From an uncultured Clostridia bacterium (GTDB taxonomy: Bacteria; Bacillota; Clostridia; TANB77; CAG-508), in assembly GCA_944393275.1 (NCBI GenBank), contig CALXZQ010000036.1:1-11275 (forward strand): DNA of 11,275 nucleotides. Direction: 5' to 3'. This document shows, piece after piece, positions 5,978 through 11,275 of the stretch. Positions within the stretch are counted from its first letter, which is position 1, and each line of letters starts with the position of its first letter. Below the pieces are notes generated by a model. It saw only the letters and a program-made list of their open reading frames with translations, was not told the origin of the DNA and searched no databases. The position numbers and the translations under genes are program-made.

Positions 5978-6178
5978 TTATTTGCTTTCAGCTAATTTTC
6001 TTTCTGTTAATACAGTATTTATTTTAGCTATATCTTTTCTTACTTCTTTTATTTTCATAGGATTATCTAATCCGTTTGTAGCTAAACTAAATCTTAATTT
6101 AAATAATTCTGTTTTTAATTCTGATAGTTCTTTTTCTAGTTCTGGTGAAGACATTTCTCTTATTTTATTAATCTTCAT
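5978..6178 (-). CDS. rpmC: 50S ribosomal protein L29 (uL29)
   Basis: L29 is a small helical protein beside L23 at the tunnel exit, near the docking site of trigger factor and SRP. I read 66 residues: MKINKIREMSSPELEKELSE (1-20), then LKTELFKLRFSLATNGL (21-37) and the signature MKIKEVRKDIAKINTVL (41-57), forming two helices. The frame is open to a GTG at 6185-6187. However, the ATG at 6176-6178 gives the family start and has AAGGTGG (about 6188-6194) 9 nt upstream, and the GTG would leave no room for an SD. The first 11 nt overlap the end of rplP, so the two are probably translationally coupled. Confidence 0.95.
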   Translation of the reverse strand: MKINKIREMSSPELEKELSELKTELFKLRFSLATNGLDNPMKIKEVRKDIAKINTVLTERKLAESK

Positions 6179-6611
6179 TGCTATCACCCACCTTATTCTC
6201 AGTTTCTCTTGCTACGAATTTTGATTTTACAGATAACTTGTTCATAGCTAATCTTAAAGCTTCTCTAGCTGTTTCTTCAGGAACGCCTGCTATTTCAAAC
6301 ATTACCCTACCTGGTTTTACAACAGCTACCCAATATTCAACAGCTCCTTTTCCTTTACCCATACGAGTTCCTAATGGTTTAGTTGATATTGGTTTATCTG
6401 GAAATATTTTTATCCAAACTTTTCCACCTCTTTTTATATAACGAGTCATTGCTATACGGGCAGCTTCTATTTGATTTCCTGTAATCCATCCTGCTTCTAA
6501 TGCTTGGATTCCATATTCTCCGTCTGTAACTTTGTTTCCTCTAGTAGCTACACCTCTGTTTCTACCTTTTTGCATTTTTCTATATTTAGTTCTTTTTGGC
6601 ATTAATGGCAT
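6168..6611 (-). CDS. rplP: 50S ribosomal protein L16 (uL16)
   Basis: L16 is a late-assembly protein that positions the A-site tRNA near the peptidyl-transferase centre. The 147-residue product shows LMPKRTKYRKMQKGR (3-17), ALEAGWITGNQIEAARIAMT (37-56), WIKIFPDKPISTKPLGTRMG (66-85) and KGKGAVEYWVAVVKPGRVMFE (86-106). The ATG at 6609-6611 overlaps the rpsC stop as TAATG, with AAGGAGG (6621-6627) 9 nt upstream. A second ATG three codons on matches the commonest family start but would be 18 nt from the SD, so the first is chosen. The C-terminus runs about eight residues (ENKVGDSNED) past many relatives, and these codons house the rpmC SD. Confidence 0.97.
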   Translation of the reverse strand: MPLMPKRTKYRKMQKGRNRGVATRGNKVTDGEYGIQALEAGWITGNQIEAARIAMTRYIKRGGKVWIKIFPDKPISTKPLGTRMGKGKGAVEYWVAVVKPGRVMFEIAGVPEETAREALRLAMNKLSVKSKFVARETENKVGDSNED

Positions 6612-7270
6612 TATCTGTCTCCTCCTTCCACGTTTTTCTTAGTTGGAAGAATTTCTCCTTTATATATCCAAACTTTTACACCTATTTTTCCATAAGTTGT
6701 ATCTGCTTCTGCAAATCCATAATCTATATCAGCTCTTAAAGTTTGAAGTGGTATTGTACCATCTTTATAAAATTCAGTTCTAGCCATATCAGCTCCACCT
6801 AATCTTCCAGATACTGCAGTTTTAATTCCTAAAGCACCTGCTTTCATAGTTTTTTGCATGCATTGTTTCATAGCTCTTCTGAATGAAATTCTTCTTTCTA
6901 GTTGTCCTGCTATGTTTTCTGCAACTAATTGTGCATCAACATCAACATTTTTTACCTCTATAATATTTAGGTTTATATCTTTACCTATCATTTTTTTAAT
7001 TTCTTCTTTTAAAGTTTCAGCTAAATTTCCACCTTTACCGATAACTAATCCTGGTTTAGCTGTATAAACATTTATTTTAACAAATTTAGCAGTTCTTTCT
7101 ATTTCTATTTTAGAAATTCCGCTTGTATATAATTTCTTTTTAAGTAATTTACGAATATTGTAATCTTCTACTAAATAGTCTCCAAAATTTTTAGAACCTG
7201 CATACCATTTAGAATTCCAATCTTTGATTACACCTACTCTTGCTCCATGTGGATTTACTTTTTGTCCCAT
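6611..7270 (-). CDS. rpsC: 30S ribosomal protein S3 (uS3)
   Basis: S3 forms the mRNA entry channel with S4 and S5 and contributes to mRNA unwinding. The 219-residue protein starts MGQKVNPHGARVGVIKDWNS (1-20). It has a type II KH domain with GLVIGKGG (74-81), and the C-terminal domain contains SGRLGGADMARTEFYKDGTI (155-174) and TLRADIDYGFAEADTTYGKI (178-197). GVKVWIYKGE (198-207) ends the fold. The ATG at 7268-7270 has AAGGAGG close upstream. The stop shares its last base with the rplP ATG (TAATG), which implies reinitiation or coupled translation. Confidence 0.98.
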   Translation of the reverse strand: MGQKVNPHGARVGVIKDWNSKWYAGSKNFGDYLVEDYNIRKLLKKKLYTSGISKIEIERTAKFVKINVYTAKPGLVIGKGGNLAETLKEEIKKMIGKDINLNIIEVKNVDVDAQLVAENIAGQLERRISFRRAMKQCMQKTMKAGALGIKTAVSGRLGGADMARTEFYKDGTIPLQTLRADIDYGFAEADTTYGKIGVKVWIYKGEILPTKKNVEGGDR

Positions 7271-7291
7271 GCTAAATTTTCCTCCTTTCTT

Positions 7292-7645
7292 CTATTTGTC
7301 AATTTCTCTTAATTTTATTGTTATATTACTTGTTCTTTTTCTAATTCTAACAGCTGAACCTTTAGCTGCAGGTCTAATTCTTTTTAAAGTTGGACCTTGG
7401 TTAGCATAAATTTCAGATATATATAATTTTTCATGGCTCATTCCATGATTATTTTCTGCGTTTGCAATTGCTGATTTTAATAACTTTTCGATTATTTCTG
7501 ATGATGCTTTTGGTGTAAATTTAACAATTGCTAAAGCTTCATCAACATTTTTCCCTCTAATTAAGTCTGCTACTATTTTAACTTTTCTAGATGAGATTCT
7601 TGCATACTTTAATTCAGCTTTTGCTTCTCTTATTGTTTCTTCCAA
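7292..7645 (-). CDS. rplV: 50S ribosomal protein L22 (uL22)
   Basis: L22 lines the peptide exit tunnel with a long beta-hairpin and binds several 23S rRNA domains. The 117-residue product has ARISSRKVKIVADLIRGK (15-32), IIEKLLKSAIANAENNHGM (51-69), then GPTLKRIRPAAKGSAVRIRK (84-103) and RTSNIT (104-109). The start appears to be TTG at 7643-7645, 8 nt after AAGGAGG (7654-7660); no in-frame ATG precedes residue 69. An ATG at 7648-7650 is in another frame and closer to the SD. The hairpin tip PAAKGSAV differs from the usual PRA-x-GRA: the arginines matching E. coli Arg88 and Arg92 are Ala and Ser. The identity is clear; the effect of the tip on macrolide or arrest-peptide sensing is unknown. Confidence 0.95.
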   Translation of the reverse strand: MEETIREAKAELKYARISSRKVKIVADLIRGKNVDEALAIVKFTPKASSEIIEKLLKSAIANAENNHGMSHEKLYISEIYANQGPTLKRIRPAAKGSAVRIRKRTSNITIKLREIDK

Positions 7646-7660
7646 TTCATTTCCCTCCTT

Positions 7661-7689
7661 TTCATATTATGGATGATTCCATTTATGAA
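7661..7689 (-). repeat. 11-bp hairpin directly before the rplV SD
   Basis: TTCATA (7661-7666) pairs with TATGAA (7684-7689) and ATGGA (7669-7673) pairs with TCCAT (7678-7682), around a 4-nt loop with a small 2x1 internal loop. In the transcript it ends exactly where the rplV SD (7654-7660) begins. It contains more G-C pairs than the other gap hairpins. A role in rplV initiation or RNA processing is an inference from position. Confidence 0.5.
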
Positions 7690-7722
7690 TTAGTTTTGAT
7701 TATATTTACATTAAATTTTTAT

Positions 7723-8001
7723 TTATCCTACTTTAGATGTTTTTTCTCCTGCATGACCTTTAAATGTTCTTGTTGGAGCAAATTCACCTAATTTATGTCC
7801 TATCATTTCTTCAGTTATATAAACTGGTATATGTTTTCTACCATCATGAACAGCTATTGTGTGTCCAACCATTTGAGGATAAATAGTAGAAGATCTTGAC
7901 CATGTCTTTAAAACTTCTTTATTTCCTGATTCATTCATAGCTTCTATTCTCTTTAATAATTTTTCTGCTACAAATGGTTTTTTCTTACTAGATCTTGACA
8001 T
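7723..8001 (-). CDS. rpsS: 30S ribosomal protein S19 (uS19)
   Basis: S19 sits in the head of the small subunit with S13 and contacts the A-site finger region. The 92-residue length is normal. It reads MSRSSKKKPFVAEKLLKRIE (1-20), then the core TWSRSSTIYPQMVGHTIAVH (33-52), then the signature IPVYITEEMIGHKLGEFAPT (58-77) and RTFKGHAG (78-85). The ATG at 7999-8001 has AAAGGAG upstream, and rplB ends 18 nt before it. The gap to rplV downstream is 77 nt and contains a hairpin. Confidence 0.98.
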   Translation of the reverse strand: MSRSSKKKPFVAEKLLKRIEAMNESGNKEVLKTWSRSSTIYPQMVGHTIAVHDGRKHIPVYITEEMIGHKLGEFAPTRTFKGHAGEKTSKVG

Positions 8002-8019
8002 TAAATTATCTCCTTTCTA

Positions 8020-8847
8020 TTATTTTCTTCTCTTAACTATAAATTTATTTGATTGTTTCTTTCTATTTCTTGTCTTGTATCCTAGAGCTGGTTTACCCCA
8101 AGGTGTTAATGGACCTGCGTGTCCTACTGGTGCTCTACCTTCACCACCACCATGTGGGTGATCAACTGGGTTCATAACAGAACCTCTAACTGTAGGTCTA
8201 ATACCCATATGTCTTTTTCTTCCAGCTTTACCTAACTTAACATTTTCATGGTCAGAGTTTCCAATTGTTCCAATTGTGGCTCTACATCTTGTTAAAATAA
8301 GTCTCATTTCTCCTGATGGAAGTCTTACATGTGAATATTTTCCTTCTTTAGCCATAAGTTGTGCACCTTGACCTGCACCTCTTACTAATTTAGCTCCTTG
8401 TCCTGGATTTAATTCTATATTGTGGATCATAGTACCTACTGGTATAGATTCTAATGGCATACAGTTTCCTGGTTTAATATCAACTTTTTGTCCAGATACA
8501 ACTTTATCTCCATCTGTTAATCCTGCTGGTGCTATTATATATGCTTTTTCTCCATCTTCATATTGGATTAATGCTATGTTAGCACTTCTATTTGGATCAT
8601 ATTCGATTCCTATAACTGTAGCTACCATATCATCTTTTTGTCTTTTAAAATCTATTATTCTATATTTTTGTCTATTTCCACCACCTTGATGTCTAACAGT
8701 TATTCTTCCATATGCGTTTCTTCCTGCTTTTTCTTTCTTTGTTGTTAATAAAGATTTTTCAGGAGTTTTCTTTGTTATTTCTTCGAAATTTGAAACTGTC
8801 ATATTTCTTCTAGATGGTGTATATGCCTTAAAATGTTTCATTCCCAT
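8020..8847 (-). CDS. rplB: 50S ribosomal protein L2 (uL2)
   Basis: L2 supports the peptidyl-transferase centre and joins the subunits. The 275-residue protein begins MGMKHFKAYTPSRRNMTVSN (1-20), the family start. It has the OB-like domain with RNAYGRITVRHQGGGNRQKY (43-62) and the SH3-like domain. Near the end is VDHPHGGGEGRAPVGHAGP, in which His230 matches E. coli His229, the residue implicated in peptidyl-transfer function; the end KFIVKRRK is typical. The ATG at 8845-8847 has AAAGGAG (about 8858-8863). The 101-nt gap upstream (8848-8948) is the longest between ribosomal genes here. It contains two short complementary pairs: TGTAGA 8874-8879 with 8891-8896, and CTGG 8917-8920 with CCAG 8927-8930. 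It has no open frame I would call a gene. Confidence 0.98.
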   Translation of the reverse strand: MGMKHFKAYTPSRRNMTVSNFEEITKKTPEKSLLTTKKEKAGRNAYGRITVRHQGGGNRQKYRIIDFKRQKDDMVATVIGIEYDPNRSANIALIQYEDGEKAYIIAPAGLTDGDKVVSGQKVDIKPGNCMPLESIPVGTMIHNIELNPGQGAKLVRGAGQGAQLMAKEGKYSHVRLPSGEMRLILTRCRATIGTIGNSDHENVKLGKAGRKRHMGIRPTVRGSVMNPVDHPHGGGEGRAPVGHAGPLTPWGKPALGYKTRNRKKQSNKFIVKRRK

Positions 8848-8948
8848 TTTTAATTTCTCCTTTATTATTTATTTGTAGATTTTTTCCTGTTCTACATACA
8901 GATATTCTTTATTTTCCTGGTATTTTCCAGATATGTTTACTCTATGCT

Positions 8949-9296
8949 CTAAGCTCCCATAAATTCATCTATTGAATCTTTATATTTCTTAGATATTTTT
9001 GTTACTTTTCCACCTTTTGCAAGATATGTTTTATCTCCTGGGTTTGTATCTATAGTTACTATAGCTTTTTTCCAATCTGAAGTTTTTCCTACATATCTTC
9101 CTACTCTTTTTTCTTTTCCTTTTATTGTCATTGTATTTACTTTTAAAACTTTAACTTCAAATAATTTTTCTACAGCTTCTGCTATTTCAATTTTTGTAGC
9201 TTTTTTATTTACTTTAAAAGTATATTTACCTTCTTGTAGTTCTCCATTACTTTTTTCAGTTACAACTGGTGCAATTATAATTTCTTCTGCTCTCAT
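8949..9296 (-). CDS. rplW: 50S ribosomal protein L23 (uL23), with longer C-terminus
   Basis: L23 is at the mouth of the exit tunnel and is the docking point for trigger factor, SRP and SecY. The 115-residue product carries IIIAPVVTEKS (6-16), the YTFKVNKKATKIEIAEAVEK stretch (25-44) and LFEVKVLKVNTMTIKGKEKR (45-64), then DWKKAIVTI (74-82). Most bacterial L23 proteins end about 95-100 residues in, with an acidic tail. Here a lysine-rich segment of about 15-20 residues (about 92-108) precedes an IDEFMGA end that resembles the usual IEFFEG. The ATG at 9294-9296 overlaps the rplD stop (TAATG), and the SD GAGGAGG lies within the last codons of rplD, so the pair is coupled. Confidence 0.96.
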   Translation of the reverse strand: MRAEEIIIAPVVTEKSNGELQEGKYTFKVNKKATKIEIAEAVEKLFEVKVLKVNTMTIKGKEKRVGRYVGKTSDWKKAIVTIDTNPGDKTYLAKGGKVTKISKKYKDSIDEFMGA

Positions 9297-9919
9297 TATG
9301 CGTACACCTCCTCTAAACTTTTAACTGTATCTAAAGTAATTACTAATTTATTATATTTTAATAAATCATAAACATTTATTGTATTTACTAAAGTTGTTTT
9401 TACTCCTTCAATATTTCTAGCTGATTTTTGTACATTTTCGTTCTTTTCAGGTAATAATATTAAAGTTTTTCCTGTTACTTTTAAGTTTTCTAATGCTTTC
9501 ACCATATTCTTAGTTTTTATTTCTTTTAATTCAACTTTATCTATTACAACTAAATTATTTTCTAATACTTTTGAACTTAATAATGATTTTATAGCTAATT
9601 GTCTTTCTTTTTTATTAACTCTATATTTATATGAACGAGGTTTTGGTCCTAATGCTATACCACCTTTAATCCATTGTGGAGCTCTTATAGAACCTTGTCT
9701 TGCTCTACCTGTTCCTTTTTGTCTCCATGGTTTTCTTCCACCACCAGATACTTCTGATCTTGTTTTTGTACTTTGTGTACCTTGTCTTTGATTAGCTAAA
9801 TAATTAACTAAAACGCTATGTACTACAGCTTCGTTTGGTTCGATTCCGAATATATTTTCATTTAGTTCTATATCGCTAACTTTTTTACCTTCTATATTAT
9901 ATACGTCTACTTTAGGCAT
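9296..9919 (-). CDS. rplD: 50S ribosomal protein L4 (uL4)
   Basis: L4 helps start large-subunit assembly and reaches into the exit tunnel. In E. coli it represses its own operon through the S10 leader. The 207-residue product has the tunnel loop GGGRKPWRQKGTGRARQGSI (59-78), which is unaltered at the lysine/glycine positions where macrolide-resistance changes are known. KGGIALGPKPRSY (85-97) and the basic KYRVNKKERQLAIKS (98-112) follow. The C-terminal half has the usual alternating beta-alpha pattern. The ATG at 9917-9919 follows rplC by 17 nt, with AGGAGG in that gap. The last codons LEEVYA encode the SD of rplW. Confidence 0.97.
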   Translation of the reverse strand: MPKVDVYNIEGKKVSDIELNENIFGIEPNEAVVHSVLVNYLANQRQGTQSTKTRSEVSGGGRKPWRQKGTGRARQGSIRAPQWIKGGIALGPKPRSYKYRVNKKERQLAIKSLLSSKVLENNLVVIDKVELKEIKTKNMVKALENLKVTGKTLILLPEKNENVQKSARNIEGVKTTLVNTINVYDLLKYNKLVITLDTVKSLEEVYA

Positions 9920-9936
9920 TTACTTCTTCCTCCTTC

Positions 9937-10572
9937 CTATTTACTCATTTTTACACTTGATTTTATTTTTAATATTGCTCCTTTAACTCCTGGAACACTA
10001 CCTTTTACTAATATAACGTTTTTATCCATATCAACTTTTACAACATCTAAATTTTGTATTGTAACTTTTATAACTCCCATATGTCCTGGTAGTTTTTTAC
10101 CTTTAAATACTCTACCTGGAGTAGATGTTGATCCCATAGATCCTGGTCTTCTATGATACATAGAACCATGTCCCATAGGTCCTCTACTTTGTCCATGTCT
10201 TTTTATAACACCTTGGAATCCTTTTCCTTTTGTTATTCCTTGGATATCAACTCTTTCTCCTTCTGCGAACACATCTGCTTTTAATTCATCTCCAACTTTA
10301 TAATTAGATATATCGTCTAATCTAAATTCTCTTAAATGTTTTTTTGCTGTTAAATTAGCTTTAGCATAATGTCCTGCTTCTGGTTTATTTATTTTAGATG
10401 GCTTTACATCTCCAAATCCTAATTGAATTGCATTATATCCATCTGTTTCAACTGTTTTTACTTGTGCAACTACACAAGGTCCAGCTTCTATTACTGTTAC
10501 TGGTATAACTCTTCCTTTCTCATCAAAGATTTGAGTCATCCCAAGTTTTTTACCTATTATACCTTTATTCAT
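9937..10572 (-). CDS. rplC: 50S ribosomal protein L3 (uL3)
   Basis: L3 is a primary assembly protein whose central extension approaches the peptidyl-transferase centre. The 211-residue product begins MNKGIIGKKLGMTQIFDEKG (1-20). It has VIPVTVIEAGPC (22-33), TKGKGFQGVIKRHGQSRGP (114-132) and the extension tip around GSMGSTSTPGRVFKGKKLPG (144-163). Mutations in this tip cause pleuromutilin and linezolid resistance in other species. E. coli Gln150, methylated there by PrmB, aligns with the STS segment, so no glutamine is present to modify. The ATG at 10570-10572 has TTAGGAGG upstream. The 76-nt gap before it holds a GAAA-looped hairpin. Confidence 0.98.
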   Translation of the reverse strand: MNKGIIGKKLGMTQIFDEKGRVIPVTVIEAGPCVVAQVKTVETDGYNAIQLGFGDVKPSKINKPEAGHYAKANLTAKKHLREFRLDDISNYKVGDELKADVFAEGERVDIQGITKGKGFQGVIKRHGQSRGPMGHGSMYHRRPGSMGSTSTPGRVFKGKKLPGHMGVIKVTIQNLDVVKVDMDKNVILVKGSVPGVKGAILKIKSSVKMSK

Positions 10573-10595
10573 TTTTTGTTTCCTCCTAACTATTG

Positions 10596-10611
10596 GCTGA
10601 TTTTCACCAGC
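10596..10611 (-). repeat. GAAA-tetraloop hairpin before rplC
   Basis: In the transcript GCTGGT pairs with ATCAGC (six pairs, one G-U) around a GAAA loop, a stable GNRA tetraloop. It lies 8 nt before the rplC SD AGGAGG (10582-10587). Its G-C content and loop class make it the most convincing of the short intergenic hairpins by stability; function is unknown. Confidence 0.5.
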
Positions 10612-10648
10612 TTGGTTTAAATTGTTGTTATTTTGACATAACTCTAAA

Positions 10649-10978
10649 CTATAATTTTATTTCTATTTCAACACCAGCAGGTAATTCTAATTTCATTAGA
10701 TTATCAACTGTTTTTTGTGTTGGGTAAAGAATATCAATAACTCTTTTATGTGTTCTCATTTCAAATTGTTCTCTTGAATCTTTGTATTTGTGTGGAGAAC
10801 GTAAAATTGTTATAACTTCTTTTTGTGTTGGTAGTGGAATAGGACCTGAAACTTTTGCTCCTGTTTTCTTAGCAGTATCTACTATTTTCTCAGCAGACTG
10901 ATCTAAGATTACATGATCATAAGCTTTTAATCTTATTCTGATTTTTTCACTTCCTACCATTTGATTTGTTGTTGCCAT
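10649..10978 (-). CDS. rpsJ: 30S ribosomal protein S10 (uS10)
   Basis: S10 is in the small-subunit head. As NusE it also joins antitermination complexes and couples RNA polymerase to ribosomes. The 109-residue product has KIRIRLKAYDHVILDQSAEK (12-31), TGAKVSGPIPLPTQKEVITI (39-58) and REQFEMRTHKRVIDI (69-83), ending LPAGVEIEIKL. The ATG at 10976-10978 has AAGGAGG with a good spacing. A second ATG six codons on lacks an SD, so the N-terminus is about seven residues longer than many relatives (usual start MANQKIRIRLK). YDHVILDQS and SPHKYKDSREQ differ slightly from the common YDHRVLDQS and SPHVNKDSREQ. It is the first gene of the transcript. Confidence 0.97.
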   Translation of the reverse strand: MATTNQMVGSEKIRIRLKAYDHVILDQSAEKIVDTAKKTGAKVSGPIPLPTQKEVITILRSPHKYKDSREQFEMRTHKRVIDILYPTQKTVDNLMKLELPAGVEIEIKL

Positions 10979-11060
10979 AGTATTTTCCCTCCTTAAAATT
11001 TAATGTTACCTAGGCAAGTTTAAACGCACCCTTGTGTTTTGTTAAAACCCAATATAAAAG

Positions 11061-11086
11061 CCCAAGCATTGCATGATTTTCTTGGG
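11061..11086 (-). terminator. Terminator-like hairpin in the rpsJ leader (possible attenuator)
   Basis: In the transcript CCCAAG (11081-11086) pairs with CTTGGG (11061-11066), with an inner CAT/ATG pairing possible. It is followed by CTTTTATATT. The six-pair stem with four G-C pairs and the short U-run give a weak intrinsic-terminator shape. Its location between a strong promoter and rpsJ suits transcription attenuation, but the stem is short and the U-run interrupted. Confidence 0.4.
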
Positions 11087-11111
11087 ATAAGTGCTTAATT
11101 ATATATCAAAC

Positions 11112-11186
11112 TTACCGCCCGGTCCAAGCCAAGACATACTCCATAGAAGTTCCCTCCACCCGTATATATTCCAGGTGTAGCCACAT
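11112..11186 (-). other. Possible 24-codon leader ORF within the structured leader
   Basis: An ATG at 11184-11186 opens a frame of 24 codons ending at TAA (11112-11114), beginning MWLHLEY and ending AWTGR. GGTGA lies about 8 nt upstream as a weak SD. The same bases form the predicted RNA pairings, and the peptide resembles nothing I recognise. Conserved RNA structure is the likelier explanation; a translated attenuator peptide is possible. Confidence 0.15.
11157..11177 (-). repeat. Hairpin in the leader core
   Basis: In the transcript CACCTG pairs with CGGGTG (six pairs, one G-U) around a 9-nt A/U-rich loop. The CACC arm could alternatively pair with the upstream GGTG at 11193-11196, which suggests two mutually exclusive folds. 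Confidence 0.5.
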
Positions 11187-11217
11187 TCTACTTCACCGCA
11201 AATCTACATGCTTTACT

Positions 11218-11246
11218 ATTATACAATGCTCTATTCCGTAAGTCAA
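11218..11246 (-). promoter_or_regulatory. Strong sigma-A promoter of the S10-spc operon
   Basis: On the minus strand TTGACT (-35, 11241-11246) and a perfect TATAAT (-10, 11218-11223) are exactly 17 bp apart. The upstream 11252-11275 stretch is almost pure A/T and could act as an UP element. Transcription would start close to 11211. It faces rpsJ, and no other gene lies between, so this is the promoter of the whole cluster as far as the window shows. Confidence 0.9.
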
Positions 11247-11275
11247 TACCTTTTTATATATTTTTTTTATTTAAT

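Larger units (their letters stand above)
10979..11211 (-). promoter_or_regulatory. Structured rpsJ leader (5' untranslated region)
   Basis: About 233 nt separate the predicted transcription start (near 11211) from rpsJ. The stretch 11112-11200 is about half G+C, far above the neighbouring genes, and contains several complementary segments. GGTG at 11193-11196 can pair with the CACC at 11174-11177; CACCTG and CGGGTG form a hairpin (11157-11177); AACTT near 11148-11152 pairs with AAGTT near 11109-11113. Downstream are the terminator-like hairpin 11061-11086, a GTTTT/AAAAC hairpin (11032-11052) and the rpsJ SD at 10987-10994. Leaders at this position regulate S10 operons through ribosomal-protein binding in E. 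coli (L4). Whether this one binds L4, S10 or another protein cannot be read from the sequence. Confidence 0.65.

Noticed and set aside
6179..6187. GTG start for rpmC three codons upstream
   Set aside because: The SD-like AAGGTGG would touch this codon; the ATG at 6176-6178 has proper spacing and gives the usual L29 N-terminus.
8420..8689. Other plus-strand open frames opposite ribosomal genes (for example this one opposite rplB)
   Set aside because: All lie antisense to well-supported genes, lack a good SD and match no family.

Overview
The window is the core of a bacterial ribosomal-protein superoperon (S10 cluster followed by the spc cluster). Every gene lies on the minus strand, so transcription runs from the high-coordinate end to the low end. 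The order is rpsJ-rplC-rplD-rplW-rplB-rpsS-rplV-rpsC-rplP-rpmC-rpsQ-rplN-rplX-rplE-rpsN-rpsH-rplF-rplR-rpsE-rplO-secY-adk, and adk is cut by the window edge. The DNA is very AT-rich by eye. It has strong AGGAGG-type Shine-Dalgarno (SD) sites, a near-consensus sigma-A promoter, the short four-cysteine S14 and a four-cysteine L24. With the protein sequences this points to a low-GC Gram-positive bacterium, most likely an uncultured Clostridia-like Bacillota. That placement is inference.

Right edge (about 10979-11275): an A/T-rich upstream stretch, a promoter (TTGACT, 17 bp, TATAAT) and an untranslated leader of about 230 nt before rpsJ. The first 90-100 nt of the leader are about half G+C and look like a structured RNA. 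Further on are a terminator-like hairpin and a second AT-rich hairpin.

Middle (1641-10978): twenty ribosomal-protein genes, tightly packed, with two TAATG stop/start overlaps (rplD/rplW and rpsC/rplP) and one 11-nt overlap (rplP/rpmC). Four genes in the window use non-ATG starts: rpsH and rplR GTG, rplV and secY TTG. Many of the gaps longer than about 25 nt hold an inverted repeat close to the upstream stop codon or the next SD. The gene for L30 (rpmD), which normally sits between rpsE and rplO, is absent; a 79-nt AT-rich gap with an inverted repeat lies there instead.

Left edge (1-1640): secY encodes the ten-helix translocon channel. It is followed by a 144-nt gap with a 69-nt imperfect palindrome and a separate GC-rich hairpin, then the first 56 codons of adenylate kinase, which carries an unusual P-loop.

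The genes make large-subunit (L2-L6, L14-L16, L18, L22-L24, L29) and small-subunit (S3, S5, S8, S10, S14, S17, S19) proteins together with the channel that receives nascent secreted and membrane proteins. I found no mobile element, CRISPR array, tRNA or unfamiliar protein gene. The coding content is ordinary; what deserves a second look is the noncoding structure, the missing rpmD and a few protein-level oddities.
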